Shown here piece after piece: positions 33,362 to 43,231 of a DNA stretch of 64,000 bases. Positions within the stretch are counted from its first letter, which is position 1. Each line of letters begins with the position of its first letter. Below the pieces are notes generated by a model. It was not told the origin of the DNA. It saw nothing but the letters and a program-made list of their open reading frames with translations, and made no database searches. Origin of the DNA: Porphyromonas pogonae. Lineage in GTDB: Bacteria; Bacteroidota; Bacteroidia; Bacteroidales; Porphyromonadaceae. The stretch covers positions 2,046,001-2,110,000 of the forward strand of contig NZ_CP143258.1 in NCBI RefSeq assembly GCF_036320655.1. The letters are read 5' to 3'. The translations under genes and the position numbers were made by a program.

Positions 33362-34939
33362 TTATGAAGCACTTACCCAAGCAGCCGCAGCTTCCATACA
33401 GTTTTGCCCATCAATGGCAGCTGATACGATACCTCCGGCATACCCGGCACCTTCGCCTGCCGGGTATAAGCCTTTTATTGTAATATGATTGTACAGCATA
33501 GGCTCTCGAGGTATTCTTACAGGGGACGAAGTGCGACTTTCTACACCGATCAGCTGTGCTTCATTGGTCAAAAAACCTTTGGTCACTTTATCAAAAGCCT
33601 TAAAGCCTTGAGCCAAAGACTCAGTAATAAGTGCTGGCATCCAATCATATAAGTTGGAAGATGTCAAATCTAAGGGATAAGACGATGAAGGTAAATTCGC
33701 TGATTGTTTACGATTTACAAAGTCTGTCATTCTCTGAGCAGGGGCATGTAATGAACAATTGGCTGCGTGGTAGCTCTTTCGTTCAAAGTCTTCACACCAA
33801 TAGAGAAGATTCATAGGAGATCGAGGATCTTCTACTTTAAATCCTAATGCCTTGATATCCTCAGGGCGTATCTCAACCACCATGCCCGAATTTGCCCATT
33901 TGGAGCCTCTGTTGGCAGGAGACATCCCATTGACTACCGTTTCATTAGGCGCTGTCGAGGCCGGGACTACAAATCCTCCTGGACACATACAGAAACTGTA
34001 GACTCCGCGATCCATGACTTGTGTTTTATAAACATATTCGGCAGCAGGTAAATATTCACCTCTGCCTTTAGGGTTATGATATCTTATAGCATCAATGATC
34101 TGTTGCGGGTGTTCCAGTCTTACACCTACAGCAATGCTTTTACTCTCAAGCAATATTCCGGCCACATGTAAGTAGCGGTAAACATCGCGCGCGGAATGAC
34201 CGGTGGCAAGAATTACAGGACCTATAAGCTCTAATCCATCGGACGTACGTATGCCTCGCACTTCTTGCTTCTCGAGAATGAGAGAATCCATGCGTGTATT
34301 GAAATACACTTCGCCTCCGTGACTAAGTATAGTCTCACGCATTTTCTTGATGACCATGGGCAATCGATCTGTACCAATGTGGGGATGTGCATCTATAAGA
34401 ATAGATGTTTGAGCACCATGTTTACAAAATGTTCTGAGCACTTTATCTACGCTGCCTCGCTTCTTGCTTCGTGTGTAAAGCTTGCCATCCGAGAATGCGC
34501 CGGCACCACCCTCACCGTAACCATAATTCGATTCCGGCAATACGATGCCTGTTTTAGCAATATCCGCAACGTCCCTACGACGTGAAATCACATCTTTACC
34601 ACGCTCTACGACAATTGGTTTCACCCCGAGCTCTAAAGCCCTCAAAGCAGCAAAGAGCCCTGCAGGACCGGCACCTACTATAATAATAGATTTGGCACCG
34701 GATACGTCCTGATATATAATATCATCAAAAGTATCCTCCGTATATTGCTCACCTTTGAGATAAACATCTACAGTGAGATTGACATATATCTGCCTTTGAC
34801 GAGCATCGACCGATCGCTTGCGTACAATGACCCGGTCTATATCAGATGAAGTCAATGATAGTTTACGAGAAGTAACTTTAGTGATATTTTCTTCCGATGA
34901 GGCTTCTACTGGAGTTACTCTTAATTGGATAGTTTGCAT
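33362..34939 (-). CDS. FAD-dependent NAD(P)-type oxidoreductase
   Basis: This 525-residue flavoprotein belongs to the large family annotated as NAD(FAD)-utilizing dehydrogenase, whose physiological substrate is mostly unknown. An N-terminal alpha/beta domain of about 85 residues precedes the Rossmann FAD site IIVGAGPAGLFAALRALELG at about residues 86-105, followed by VVERG with the ribose-binding Glu. GYGEGGAGAFSDGKLYTR and LYPAGEGAGYAGGIVSAAID are the conserved later blocks. The start lies 3 bp after the radA stop, so it belongs to the amidinohydrolase-radA operon. Confidence 0.85.
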   Translation of the reverse strand: MQTIQLRVTPVEASSEENITKVTSRKLSLTSSDIDRVIVRKRSVDARQRQIYVNLTVDVYLKGEQYTEDTFDDIIYQDVSGAKSIIIVGAGPAGLFAALRALELGVKPIVVERGKDVISRRRDVADIAKTGIVLPESNYGYGEGGAGAFSDGKLYTRSKKRGSVDKVLRTFCKHGAQTSILIDAHPHIGTDRLPMVIKKMRETILSHGGEVYFNTRMDSLILEKQEVRGIRTSDGLELIGPVILATGHSARDVYRYLHVAGILLESKSIAVGVRLEHPQQIIDAIRYHNPKGRGEYLPAAEYVYKTQVMDRGVYSFCMCPGGFVVPASTAPNETVVNGMSPANRGSKWANSGMVVEIRPEDIKALGFKVEDPRSPMNLLYWCEDFERKSYHAANCSLHAPAQRMTDFVNRKQSANLPSSSYPLDLTSSNLYDWMPALITESLAQGFKAFDKVTKGFLTNEAQLIGVESRTSSPVRIPREPMLYNHITIKGLYPAGEGAGYAGGIVSAAIDGQNCMEAAAAWVSAS

Positions 34940-34942
34940 GAA

Positions 34943-36328
34943 CTAGTTATGATTTCTAAAGAGAGTAGAGAATGCATCCTCTACCCTCTTTACGGGTATG
35001 ACTTGTATTTTTTTGTTTTGAGATATCTCCTGAGTGTAATTGGCATAGGGAATAATAATCCTATTAAAGCCTAATCGCTCAGCCTCTCTGATACGCTGTA
35101 AAATACGAGTTACGGGTCGGACCTCTCCGGACAAACCAACCTCTCCGCTCATACATGTATGAAGAGGGACACCTATGTCCAAGCTCGATGACAATACCGC
35201 TGTAATGATAGCAAGATCCGAAGCAGGATCAGATATTCGTATTCCTCCTGCGATATTGAGGAAAACATCCTTTTGGATTAATTTAAAGCCGGCTCGTTTC
35301 TCCAGCACAGCCAACAGCATATTCATTCTTTTGGTATCATAACCCGTGGCAGAGCGTTGAGGATTAGCATATATGGCAGAGCTCACCAGAGCTTGTGTTT
35401 CTATGAGTATAGGACGTACACCCTCCATAGCCACGGCTATAGTGATACCACTAAGTTCATCCCTATTCCTATCTATAAGGTGCTCGGAAGGATTGTCTAC
35501 AATACGCAATCCCTCATTTTGCATCTCATATATACCCAACTCACTAGTACTGCCAAAACGATTCTTTTGACTTCTTAGGATACGATACATATAATGTTTG
35601 TCTCCGTCGAACTGCAACACTACATCCACCGTATGCTCCAAAACTTTAGGCCCTGCTATGGAGCCCTCTTTATTGATATGCCCGATGAGGATGACGGGAA
35701 CATTGTGTGTTTTGGAATATTGTAATAATTGGTTGGCGCTCTCACGTATCTGAGCAATACTACCGGGCGAAGAGTCTGAATTTTCTGTATGAATAGTCTG
35801 AATGGAATCTATTACTAAAACATCCGGCTCGATTTCCTCGCATGTAGTAAGAATAGTATCGAGAGAGGTCTCACAGTAGATGAGACAGTTTTCATTATCA
35901 GAGCCCAAACGTTGCGCACGCATCTTGAGCTGCCCTGCACTCTCTTCACCGGATACATAGAGCGTAACAATGTCGGGAAGACGCATCACAGTCTGAAGTA
36001 TAAGGGTACTCTTACCTATACCCGGCTCCCCTCCCAGTAATACAAACGATCCTTTGACCAATCCCCCGCCAAGCACACGATTAAACTCTTGATCATGAAG
36101 ATCTATCCTTATTTCGTCTTGAAATGTTATTTCATTCAGCCGTAGAGGCTTGGTCAGCTTTGAAGTTTTATATTGCAATGAAGATGATGTTGCGGATTGC
36201 TTGCGGTCTATAACAACCACTTCCTCCTCTATGGAGTTCCAAGCACCGCACACGTTACATTGTCCCTGCCACTTGGGGTACTGTGCACCACATTCATTAC
36301 AACTGTATATCTTTTTCTGTTTAGGCAT
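34943..36328 (-). CDS. radA: DNA repair protein RadA
   Basis: The 461-residue RecA-like helicase promotes branch migration in recombination. The N-terminal zinc finger is CNECGAQYPKWQGQCNVCG. Walker A is GGEPGIGKST at about residue 90. The RadA-specific motif KNRFGS follows near residue 250. The C-terminal Lon-protease-like domain carries GYDTKRMNMLLAVLEKRAGF and SGEVGLSGEVRPV. All parts are present at normal length. It is the middle gene of a three-gene operon. Confidence 0.98.
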   Translation of the reverse strand: MPKQKKIYSCNECGAQYPKWQGQCNVCGAWNSIEEEVVVIDRKQSATSSSLQYKTSKLTKPLRLNEITFQDEIRIDLHDQEFNRVLGGGLVKGSFVLLGGEPGIGKSTLILQTVMRLPDIVTLYVSGEESAGQLKMRAQRLGSDNENCLIYCETSLDTILTTCEEIEPDVLVIDSIQTIHTENSDSSPGSIAQIRESANQLLQYSKTHNVPVILIGHINKEGSIAGPKVLEHTVDVVLQFDGDKHYMYRILRSQKNRFGSTSELGIYEMQNEGLRIVDNPSEHLIDRNRDELSGITIAVAMEGVRPILIETQALVSSAIYANPQRSATGYDTKRMNMLLAVLEKRAGFKLIQKDVFLNIAGGIRISDPASDLAIITAVLSSSLDIGVPLHTCMSGEVGLSGEVRPVTRILQRIREAERLGFNRIIIPYANYTQEISQNKKIQVIPVKRVEDAFSTLFRNHN

Positions 36329-36342
36329 TCAATGCTTATTTA

Positions 36343-37266
36343 TTAATATCTCTCAAGAGGCATTGTGGAGCATCGTAGCAACCCTCCCATCTTAGAAATT
36401 TCTCTGTACGGTATCGCGTGCACTTTTATACCCCACACCTCTGACAAGAACTTATTCATACGCACAAATTGCTTCTCACTCACAACAATCTCCGGTGATA
36501 TGGAGAATATATTCGTATTCATATAATAAGCCTCTTCTGGAGTTACGTCAAAGATATTCTCTTTTCCGAATATATCTTCTATGACTCCGACATCTTTTTT
36601 ATTTAATAAGCCCTCTCTATAAAACAAAGCCTTATCAGTATTGACCGGCTGGAATGCACAGTCGAGATGCAAGACGGATTTATATGGGTTATGATCATCT
36701 TTTCTAAGTTCTATAGGCACAATGGTTTTCTTACCAAAACGCTCCTTGAAAAAATCGATGGCATAGCAGTTGGTTCTCGCTGTTTTGAAAGATGGGTAAT
36801 CCTTTCCCATATAACATCCCACAAAAAGGATATCATTATATAGGATTACATCTCCACCCTCAGTATGCACTTTCTCCGGCAGTCTCTCAAGATGCCCGTC
36901 AGCAACTGATTCAAAAATATTTTTGAAAGCACCGGTTTCCAATTCACGATCAGGAATAAGATTGGAAACGAACAAGGTGTCGTCGATTACAAAAGAAACG
37001 TCACGAGCAAAGACTTGATTATAATTGTCAAGATGTTCCGGCCTTAGCACTTGCACATGATTGTCTTCGAGTACAGACAAAAATGCCTTCATTTCGGCAA
37101 TTACATCTATTTCTTTGGGGAAAATTCCTTTTTGTACAGACTCATAGCTCTTGGCATCATAAGTTTGATCAAGCGTAGGTACCTCGCCAAGACTCTCTGG
37201 CAGTCCCAGCACTACAGTTTTTAGTTTGGCTGTTTCATTTAAAACATGCGGAGTAATTTTTCTCAT
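36343..37266 (-). CDS. Amidinotransferase/dimethylarginine dimethylaminohydrolase-like enzyme
   Basis: The 307-residue guanidine-modifying enzyme has the five-bladed alpha/beta propeller fold. Catalytic landmarks are visible: FARDVSFVI (substrate-binding Asp), HTEGGDVIL (Glu-Gly-Gly-Asp), VLHLDCAFQPV (catalytic His) and GGLLRCSTMPLER (nucleophilic Cys near the C-terminus). The product from arginine or a methylated arginine would be citrulline or a transferred amidino group; which one cannot be read. The length is closer to DDAH and related hydrolases than to arginine deiminases of about 410 residues. First gene of the operon with radA. Confidence 0.8.
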   Translation of the reverse strand: MRKITPHVLNETAKLKTVVLGLPESLGEVPTLDQTYDAKSYESVQKGIFPKEIDVIAEMKAFLSVLEDNHVQVLRPEHLDNYNQVFARDVSFVIDDTLFVSNLIPDRELETGAFKNIFESVADGHLERLPEKVHTEGGDVILYNDILFVGCYMGKDYPSFKTARTNCYAIDFFKERFGKKTIVPIELRKDDHNPYKSVLHLDCAFQPVNTDKALFYREGLLNKKDVGVIEDIFGKENIFDVTPEEAYYMNTNIFSISPEIVVSEKQFVRMNKFLSEVWGIKVHAIPYREISKMGGLLRCSTMPLERY

Positions 37267-37725
37267 AAATTCGTTATTTCTTGTTTAGATTAAGGGTAAT
37301 AATCATCAATGATCATTTAATTAGTAAGAGTAGTAACATATATTAAGAATATTTGTGATGGAATTGCCTCTTGGTATTCTCCATATCAAATCATCTGCAA
37401 TGATATATATGTGACCTGATTAATAAATACGAATACAGAAACTGCATATTGACACAACGTCCTTTTGTATCCGAAGATTCATCATATCACAAAAATAGCG
37501 ATTTATCCGTATTCTTAAAAGAAATAATCCGTTCCGTACTCTTTTCTTATTTTTAAACTGAATATTGAATATAAAATCAGGATCAGAACCAATCAACAAT
37601 GTTTACAATTAGGACATGATACTGTGTCAAATACATTAAAGAAAAGATGCATTCTGATCAAGTTGAATATTGCACATCAAGGATTTCCCATTTTCGGGCA
37701 GTGAGAACTTATTATTTTCTTAGTT
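37267..37725. other. Non-coding region left of the IS982 element
   Basis: AT-rich, with no gene and no recognised RNA. It should contain the promoter of the amidinohydrolase operon near 37280-37340, but no clean box was found. AGTT at 37722-37725 is the probable left target duplication of the insertion sequence. Confidence 0.4.
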
Positions 37726-38804
37726 AACGTGAGTTCGGTCTAAGCGTGGTGTACTAAGTGGGTTGATGGATTGTGTATGATTTCGAGGTTTAATTCCGGC
37801 TTTTTGGGTAGCAGATTGTAGGCAATTATGCCGGCAATCAAATTAATGGCGAAATTATTGACGCTTCTATGTCGTGTATGCTCTATTTGACAAACGTTTT
37901 TGAGTAGATCATTAACGGTTTCCACAAGTGCTCTTTTTCTGAGTAATATCCTATCATACAGGCTCATCAGAGTGTTTTTCATGTTTTTCTTTATCTTCGT
38001 AATCATGTGTATGTCGTCAATGAAGAGCTTATCGAAAAGACTTTGTGAGATGTATCCTCTGTCGGCAACAAGTTTGCCGAATAGTTTCTTCGTGAAGGTT
38101 CCGCCTTTAAGTGGAGCACGGTCATCCGTATTCCCCGGTGTGATTTGATATTGAATGATTTCACCCCGGTCGTTAATCACAATATGTAGTTTGAAACCAT
38201 AGAACCATCCCATACTGCATTTGCCCTTTTGGGCCCATCCTTTCATGGTCTTATGCCCGTGTGCCCGCTTGATATGGCAGGTGCGTAAAGGTGTGGAATC
38301 AATGAATGAGATACCGGTGCATTCGCCCAGACAACACATATTGAGAAATGAAATTAGTTTGAATGCCACCTTGCTTTGTAATTCCACAAAACGATTGTAA
38401 GAGACCAACGAAGGAAAATCCGAATGACATTGTTGCGTAATATATTGAAGATAAAAGGACTTAAAATCGCGATACCTCGAATGATGGAAAAGAATCAGAA
38501 TAGTCATGATTTCAGCATCGGACATCCTAAACTTGCGATTTCTTCGCTTTTTGTTTCCTTCGCAAAGGGTTCTTTGCTGAATCAAGGTATCGAAAAGTTT
38601 GGAAAAATCATCGGTAAGACAGAAAATTTCAACTATATTTGTTTTCATAAAGTGGTGTTTTGTTTGTTTATATCTTATTGATTGTCAACTACTAAGATAC
38701 AAATAATTCACCACTTTTGCAATGAAATACATAAGAAATTACACTGATTTACAACACCTTGTAAACTCTATTATTCCTATTATCCCTTATATCGAACTCA
38801 CGTT
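37726..38804. mobile_element. Complete IS982-family insertion sequence
   Basis: Inverted ends AACGTGAGTTCG plus GTCTAAG on the left, and the same core with ATATAAG on the right when reversed, match at 17 of 19 positions. The element is about 1079 bp and holds one transposase gene. AGTT flanks it on both sides (37722-37725, 38805-38808) as a possible 4-bp target duplication. Confidence 0.85.
37740..38648 (-). CDS. IS982-family transposase
   Basis: The 302-residue DDE transposase covers nearly all of its element. The catalytic triad is visible as FIDSTPLRTCH (Asp), LVADRGYISQSLFDKL (Asp) and RALVETVNDLLKNVCQIEHT (Glu). The N-terminal segment RMSDAEIMTILILFHHSRYR is characteristic of IS982. The frame is complete, so the element may be active. 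Confidence 0.93.
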   Translation of the reverse strand: MKTNIVEIFCLTDDFSKLFDTLIQQRTLCEGNKKRRNRKFRMSDAEIMTILILFHHSRYRDFKSFYLQYITQQCHSDFPSLVSYNRFVELQSKVAFKLISFLNMCCLGECTGISFIDSTPLRTCHIKRAHGHKTMKGWAQKGKCSMGWFYGFKLHIVINDRGEIIQYQITPGNTDDRAPLKGGTFTKKLFGKLVADRGYISQSLFDKLFIDDIHMITKIKKNMKNTLMSLYDRILLRKRALVETVNDLLKNVCQIEHTRHRSVNNFAINLIAGIIAYNLLPKKPELNLEIIHNPSTHLVHHA

Positions 38805-38897
38805 AGTTAGGTTTCATTATTTTTCTAACTACGTAACAGATATTTCCTAACTGAGCTACAAGAATTTTCTAGTTAGAAAAATAATGAAACCTAACTA
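38804..38897. repeat. Perfect 28-bp inverted repeat abutting the IS982 right end
   Basis: Arms 38804-38831 and 38870-38897 are exact reverse complements (TTAGGTTTCATTATTTTTCT in the left arm) around a 38-base loop. The left arm begins at the last base of the insertion sequence. Part of the loop (CTACAAGAAT) recurs just to the right at 38919-38928. The 300 bp beyond, to the next gene end, hold no recognised feature. Confidence 0.85.
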
Positions 38898-39196
38898 GAA
38901 AAAAAATCACTATCTAACTACAAGAATGGTAGGCTTACTAAAGTTTTAGATAATTGACTTTTTCAATTTGATTTTGGTTCAATCGTCAATGGATAGATTG
39001 TGAGATGATCTAATATTTTAGTTCTATGGACTTCACATTATAATAGTCTTATAGAATAAAAAAGAGGATATCTCAAAATCAAGTGAAGCCCGAAAGTTAG
39101 ATAAAAACCTTCTAAAGTCACTTTATTTTGATACATCCTCTGGTAAAATCTGATTATGAACACCTTCAGCAATCTCAATATCGTCTTCTTATGATG

Positions 39197-40261
39197 TCAA
39201 AAGAAATATTTCATCTTTGATTTATCAGCATGTTTATATGCTTTGAGAGGCTCGCTTCTACTCAGAAGGTTTTTGGTTCTTAAACCCTTGAGTAATGTGT
39301 TTCTTACTTGAGATAGGAATTTTTGTTTTTCTGCGAGCTGTTCAAAATAATCCTCAAGAGAATACTTGCGGAAGCTGAGTATATCATTGAGAACATAACC
39401 ATCCGCAAAATATCCACCTATGCCGTTACGCGTAGAAAAACTCTTATTAGGAAATCTTATATCCTTGAGCCCCAGTATCGAGAGCATCCTTCTAAGATAA
39501 GATTTGTAAATTATACGATTGTTTTCGCCTCCGCCTACATTGAATATTTGTCCCCACAGCATATTTTTATTTTCATAGCACCCAATCAGTGCTCCTGCAA
39601 GATCTTCTATGTGGATAAACTCAATATGCGTTTGGAGAGGGATGTTGAATATAGAGCTACCCAGAGACACATGGCTACTATTGAGTATAATAGCCGGGCG
39701 CAGTATAGTCCACTCTAAGTTACTATCCTGAATAAGCTTTTCGGCCTGAAGCTTTGTAAGGGCATCATAATCACCCATGCAAGGGGCTACAGCATTTTCC
39801 ACACTTATCATAGGACTTTTGAGCCTGTCACCATATACTCCCACAGTGGATAAATATACCAAATATGCTCCTTGCGAATAGGTCTCTAAGTTCTCAAGAA
39901 GATATCTTGTACCCTGTACATTCACATCCTCAGCGACAGTAATTCTTTTGTTGCTTAATTCCGGACTCAAAGAAAGAAGGTGAATTACAAAATCCTGATT
40001 GCGGCAAGCATCTATACTAGATCTTGGATCAGACAAATCTCCATAAAACACTTTTATCTGGTCCTTGTATCTCTCAAAAAAAGCCATGTTTTTGCCTCTT
40101 TTGTAATCAAATACCGTAATATCGTAATCATCGATTTTACTAATCAACTGATTCAATACTTGTCTACCAATCTTACTGCCTGCTCCCGTAACTAAAACCT
40201 TTGTTTTCCGAGGCATCGTATAGTGTGTATTCAGCTCCTCTGGAGATTTGACCGCATTCAT
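39197..40261 (-). CDS. NAD(P)-dependent epimerase/dehydratase-like protein
   Basis: The protein has 354 residues; a start at MPRKTKVLVTGAG, 15 codons in, would place the Rossmann strand at the usual position. It is an extended short-chain dehydrogenase fold. VTGAGSKIGRQVLNQL is the dinucleotide loop, VFYGDLSDPRS the adenine pocket, and VYLSTVGVYGD plus DALTKLQAEK supply a YxxxK-like motif in which the Tyr is replaced (DALTK). GGGENNRI sits in the C-terminal half. The altered YxxxK suggests a divergent catalytic role, or substrate binding without the classic chemistry. Monocistronic, substrate unknown. Confidence 0.7.
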   Translation of the reverse strand: MNAVKSPEELNTHYTMPRKTKVLVTGAGSKIGRQVLNQLISKIDDYDITVFDYKRGKNMAFFERYKDQIKVFYGDLSDPRSSIDACRNQDFVIHLLSLSPELSNKRITVAEDVNVQGTRYLLENLETYSQGAYLVYLSTVGVYGDRLKSPMISVENAVAPCMGDYDALTKLQAEKLIQDSNLEWTILRPAIILNSSHVSLGSSIFNIPLQTHIEFIHIEDLAGALIGCYENKNMLWGQIFNVGGGENNRIIYKSYLRRMLSILGLKDIRFPNKSFSTRNGIGGYFADGYVLNDILSFRKYSLEDYFEQLAEKQKFLSQVRNTLLKGLRTKNLLSRSEPLKAYKHADKSKMKYFF

Positions 40262-40578
40262 AAAATAAAGTATTTGTCTCAGTAAGTAATGCGTTTAACC
40301 ACACACATGAGTAGTATGCTTAACCACGACTTACCAAGAAAGTTTGTAATAGGTTCCCTTTTTTATCGATCTCCCCGTAACCGGGAGAGACACCTTCAAT
40401 ATATTTATTGTATATATTTAACAAATATAGATTTTTTATTGTTTAAGACATCTTTGTTTTGACAGTGTTTTCACCTATTTCTTATAACATATAACTCTAA
40501 AAACGCTTTGTTATTTTTTAATTATAGAATTTTATATGTAAATATCAAAAATAAATAGGATAATGATTGGAAAAAGAT
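40262..40578. other. Intergenic region before nqrA
   Basis: Divergent spacer with no gene. A 6-bp hairpin (TCTCCC/GGGAGA) lies at about 40368-40387. Confidence 0.4.
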
Positions 40579-40586
40579 TATTTTTG
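40579..40586 (+). promoter_or_regulatory. Putative -7 box (TATTTTTG) of the nqr operon
   Basis: TATTTTTG fits TAnnTTTG and lies 37 bp upstream of the nqrA ATG, giving a leader of about 30 nt. Confidence 0.6.
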
Positions 40587-40623
40587 CCACACTTAATTCA
40601 CAGTAAAATTTCAGTCTTGTGTT

Positions 40624-41979
40624 ATGGCAAAAGTTATATCAATAAAAAAAGGCCTTACACTTAACCTCAAAGGGAAAGCACCCAAAGAGATGCTAAAGTC
40701 TCCGGCTCCGGCATCTTCTTATGCGGTGGTTCCTGATGATTTTGTGGGTGTAATTCCTAAGGTTATAGTACATCCGGGCGATAAAGTTCTGGCTGGACAA
40801 CCACTTATGTATCACAAAAGATTCCCTTCTATTCAGCTTACCTCTCCGGTGAGTGGTGAAGTAGTGGCGGTAAACAGGGGTGCAAAGAGAAAAGTATTGA
40901 ATGTAGAGGTAAAGCCTGACGGGAATCAGGAATACAAATCTTTTGATGTTGCTAACATCAGCTCGAAAGATAGAGGCTCTATCATGTCTTTGCTCTTGGA
41001 AAGTGGCCTGTTTGCTTTTTTCAAGCAACGCCCTTATGACATCGTTCCCAATCCGGATTTTGCGCCCAGAGATATATTTATTACAGCAAACTTTACTGCT
41101 CCTCTGGCTCCGGATTTCGATTTTCTTGCTGAAGGATATGAAAATTATATTCAATTAGCTTTGGATGCTCTGTCAAAACTGACCGATGGAAAAGTATTTT
41201 TGGGTGTTAATGGAAAAACTCTGATTGATATCCGAGGGGTAGAACGAGTGGAAATCAACGGGCCACATCCTGCAGGACTTGTAGGAGTGCTTATCAACAA
41301 AACTAAACCTGTCAATAAAGATGAAGTCGTTTGGACACTCAAAGCTTCAGATCTTATAGTGATTGGAAAATTCCTTACAACAGGTAAAGTAGATTATACC
41401 CGCACATTGGCAATGACCGGGTCAGATGCTATGGAACATGGCTATGTATCTATGCTCCCCGGAGCAAAGATAGAGGAGTCTTTCAGTGGTAGGCTGTGTG
41501 TAAAACCCTCTCATGAACGTATTATAGACGGCAATGTGCTTACAGGCAAAAAGGTTTGGGAAGAAGATCCTTTTATGAGTTTGCAGTGTGACCAAATCAC
41601 AGTAATACCGGAAGGAGACGATGTGCACGACATGTTTGGGTGGGCTACCCTCGGATTCGATAAGTTCAGTACCAGCCGCTCCTATTTTTCTTGGCTCGCT
41701 CCCAAATCCAAAGAATACGTTATGGATGCTCGTGTCAAGGGTGGAGTAAGAGCTATGATTCTGAGTAATCAGTTTTCTGAAGTTTTCCCTATGGATATCA
41801 TGCCGGAGTTTCTACTCAAATCTATCATTGTGTTTAACATCAATGATATGGAAAATAGAGGGGTGTACGAAGTCGCACCAGAAGACTTTGCCTTGTGTGA
41901 GTTTGTAGATGCTTCCAAAATGCCATTGCAAAAGATTGTAAGGGATGGATTGGACAATCTATATAAGGAAATGATTTGA
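40624..41979 (+). CDS. nqrA: Na+-translocating NADH:quinone reductase subunit A
   Basis: The 451-residue peripheral subunit of the sodium-pumping NQR complex accepts electrons near the quinone site. It opens ISIKKGLTLNLKGKAPKEML, the family start, followed by a biotinyl-like hybrid domain (VHPGDKVLAGQPLMYHKRFP, SPVSGEVVAVNRGAKRKVL). NGPHPAGLVGVLI is the conserved middle block. No cofactor is bound covalently. It is the first gene of a six-gene plus-strand operon in canonical order. Confidence 0.96.
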   Translation: MAKVISIKKGLTLNLKGKAPKEMLKSPAPASSYAVVPDDFVGVIPKVIVHPGDKVLAGQPLMYHKRFPSIQLTSPVSGEVVAVNRGAKRKVLNVEVKPDGNQEYKSFDVANISSKDRGSIMSLLLESGLFAFFKQRPYDIVPNPDFAPRDIFITANFTAPLAPDFDFLAEGYENYIQLALDALSKLTDGKVFLGVNGKTLIDIRGVERVEINGPHPAGLVGVLINKTKPVNKDEVVWTLKASDLIVIGKFLTTGKVDYTRTLAMTGSDAMEHGYVSMLPGAKIEESFSGRLCVKPSHERIIDGNVLTGKKVWEEDPFMSLQCDQITVIPEGDDVHDMFGWATLGFDKFSTSRSYFSWLAPKSKEYVMDARVKGGVRAMILSNQFSEVFPMDIMPEFLLKSIIVFNINDMENRGVYEVAPEDFALCEFVDASKMPLQKIVRDGLDNLYKEMI

Positions 41980-42007
41980 TTGTATAACATTATATAGTAT
42001 AAATACA

Positions 42008-43219
42008 TTGAACGCTTTAAGAAAAAAACTCGATAAGATGAAACCCGCTTTCTCGGAAGGCGGTAAGTTCGCCGGGCTTCATTCTGTCTTCGAAGGCTTT
42101 GAGACCTTCATGTTCGTTCCCAATACGACATCGAAAAGTGGTGTACACGTACACGATGCTATCGATAGTAAACGAACCATGACTGTGGTAATCATTGCCC
42201 TTTTGCCCGCACTACTCTTTGGTATGTACAATGTGGGACTACAGCATTATATTTCCATAGGAGCTGTAGCTACAACAGATTTTTGGACATCTTTTTGGTA
42301 TGGTTTCCTAGCTGTTCTTCCTAAAATTATAGTTTCTTATGTAGTAGGATTGGGTATTGAATTTGCTATTGCCCAAAAGAAACATGAAGAAATCCAGGAA
42401 GGTTTCCTTGTATCAGGGATCCTTATACCTATGATCGTACCAGTGGAGACACCTCTTTGGATGATAGCCGTAGCAACAGCTTTTGCCGTAGTATTTGCTA
42501 AAGAAGTTTTTGGTGGTACCGGTTATAATGTTTTCAACGTTGCCTTGGTGACACGCGCATTCCTTTTCTTCTCATATCCTGCAGCTATGAGTGGAGATTA
42601 TGTGTGGGTGCGTACTGGATCTACATTTGGATTGGGCTCAGGTAATATTACCGATGCTTTCTCAGGAGCTACACCTTTGGGGCAGATAGCTACAGCTAAA
42701 GACGGCATTCCTCAGATTCACGACACACTAGGCAATCCCTCTCATCTATTGGATGCTTTTTACGGATTTATTCCCGGATCTATAGGAGAGACTTCTACGC
42801 TGGCTATTCTTATCGGTGCAGTGATCCTTATATGGACAGGTATTGCTAGCTGGAAGATTATGGTATCCGGGGTATTAGGTGCTGTGATCATGGCCCTTGG
42901 ATTCAATGCCATAGGCTCTACACCTTCTATGATGGTTACACCTATACAACACTTGGTTTATGGAGGATTTGCCTTCGGACTTGTATTTATGGCTACAGAC
43001 CCAGTTACGGCAGCAAGAACAGAAACGGGAAAATGGATTTACGGCTTCCTGATCGGAGTCATGGCCATATTCATCCGTGTTCTCAATGCAGGTTACCCTG
43101 AAGGTATGATGCTTGCCATACTTCTATTGAATGCCTTTGCTCCGTTGATCGATTACTTTGTGGTTGATGCCAACGTTAAGAAACGTCTTGCAAGAGCAAC
43201 TAAAATGCAAAAAGCTTAA
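42008..43219 (+). CDS. nqrB: NQR complex subunit B
   Basis: The 403-residue membrane subunit has about ten helices, carries covalent FMN and takes part in sodium transfer. The FMN attachment motif is seen as FSGATPLGQ, with the Thr as the attachment residue. The start chosen is TTG at 42008, because MNALRKKLDKMKP matches the family N-terminus; the next ATG (42038) would remove it. It follows nqrA by 28 bp. Confidence 0.95.
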   Translation: MNALRKKLDKMKPAFSEGGKFAGLHSVFEGFETFMFVPNTTSKSGVHVHDAIDSKRTMTVVIIALLPALLFGMYNVGLQHYISIGAVATTDFWTSFWYGFLAVLPKIIVSYVVGLGIEFAIAQKKHEEIQEGFLVSGILIPMIVPVETPLWMIAVATAFAVVFAKEVFGGTGYNVFNVALVTRAFLFFSYPAAMSGDYVWVRTGSTFGLGSGNITDAFSGATPLGQIATAKDGIPQIHDTLGNPSHLLDAFYGFIPGSIGETSTLAILIGAVILIWTGIASWKIMVSGVLGAVIMALGFNAIGSTPSMMVTPIQHLVYGGFAFGLVFMATDPVTAARTETGKWIYGFLIGVMAIFIRVLNAGYPEGMMLAILLLNAFAPLIDYFVVDANVKKRLARATKMQKA

Positions 43220-43231
43220 ACATACAAGACA

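Noticed and set aside
33141-33380. 79-residue frame inside the MITE
   Set aside because: It arises from the repeat sequence itself and has no recognisable domain; the second MITE copy differs by substitutions within it.
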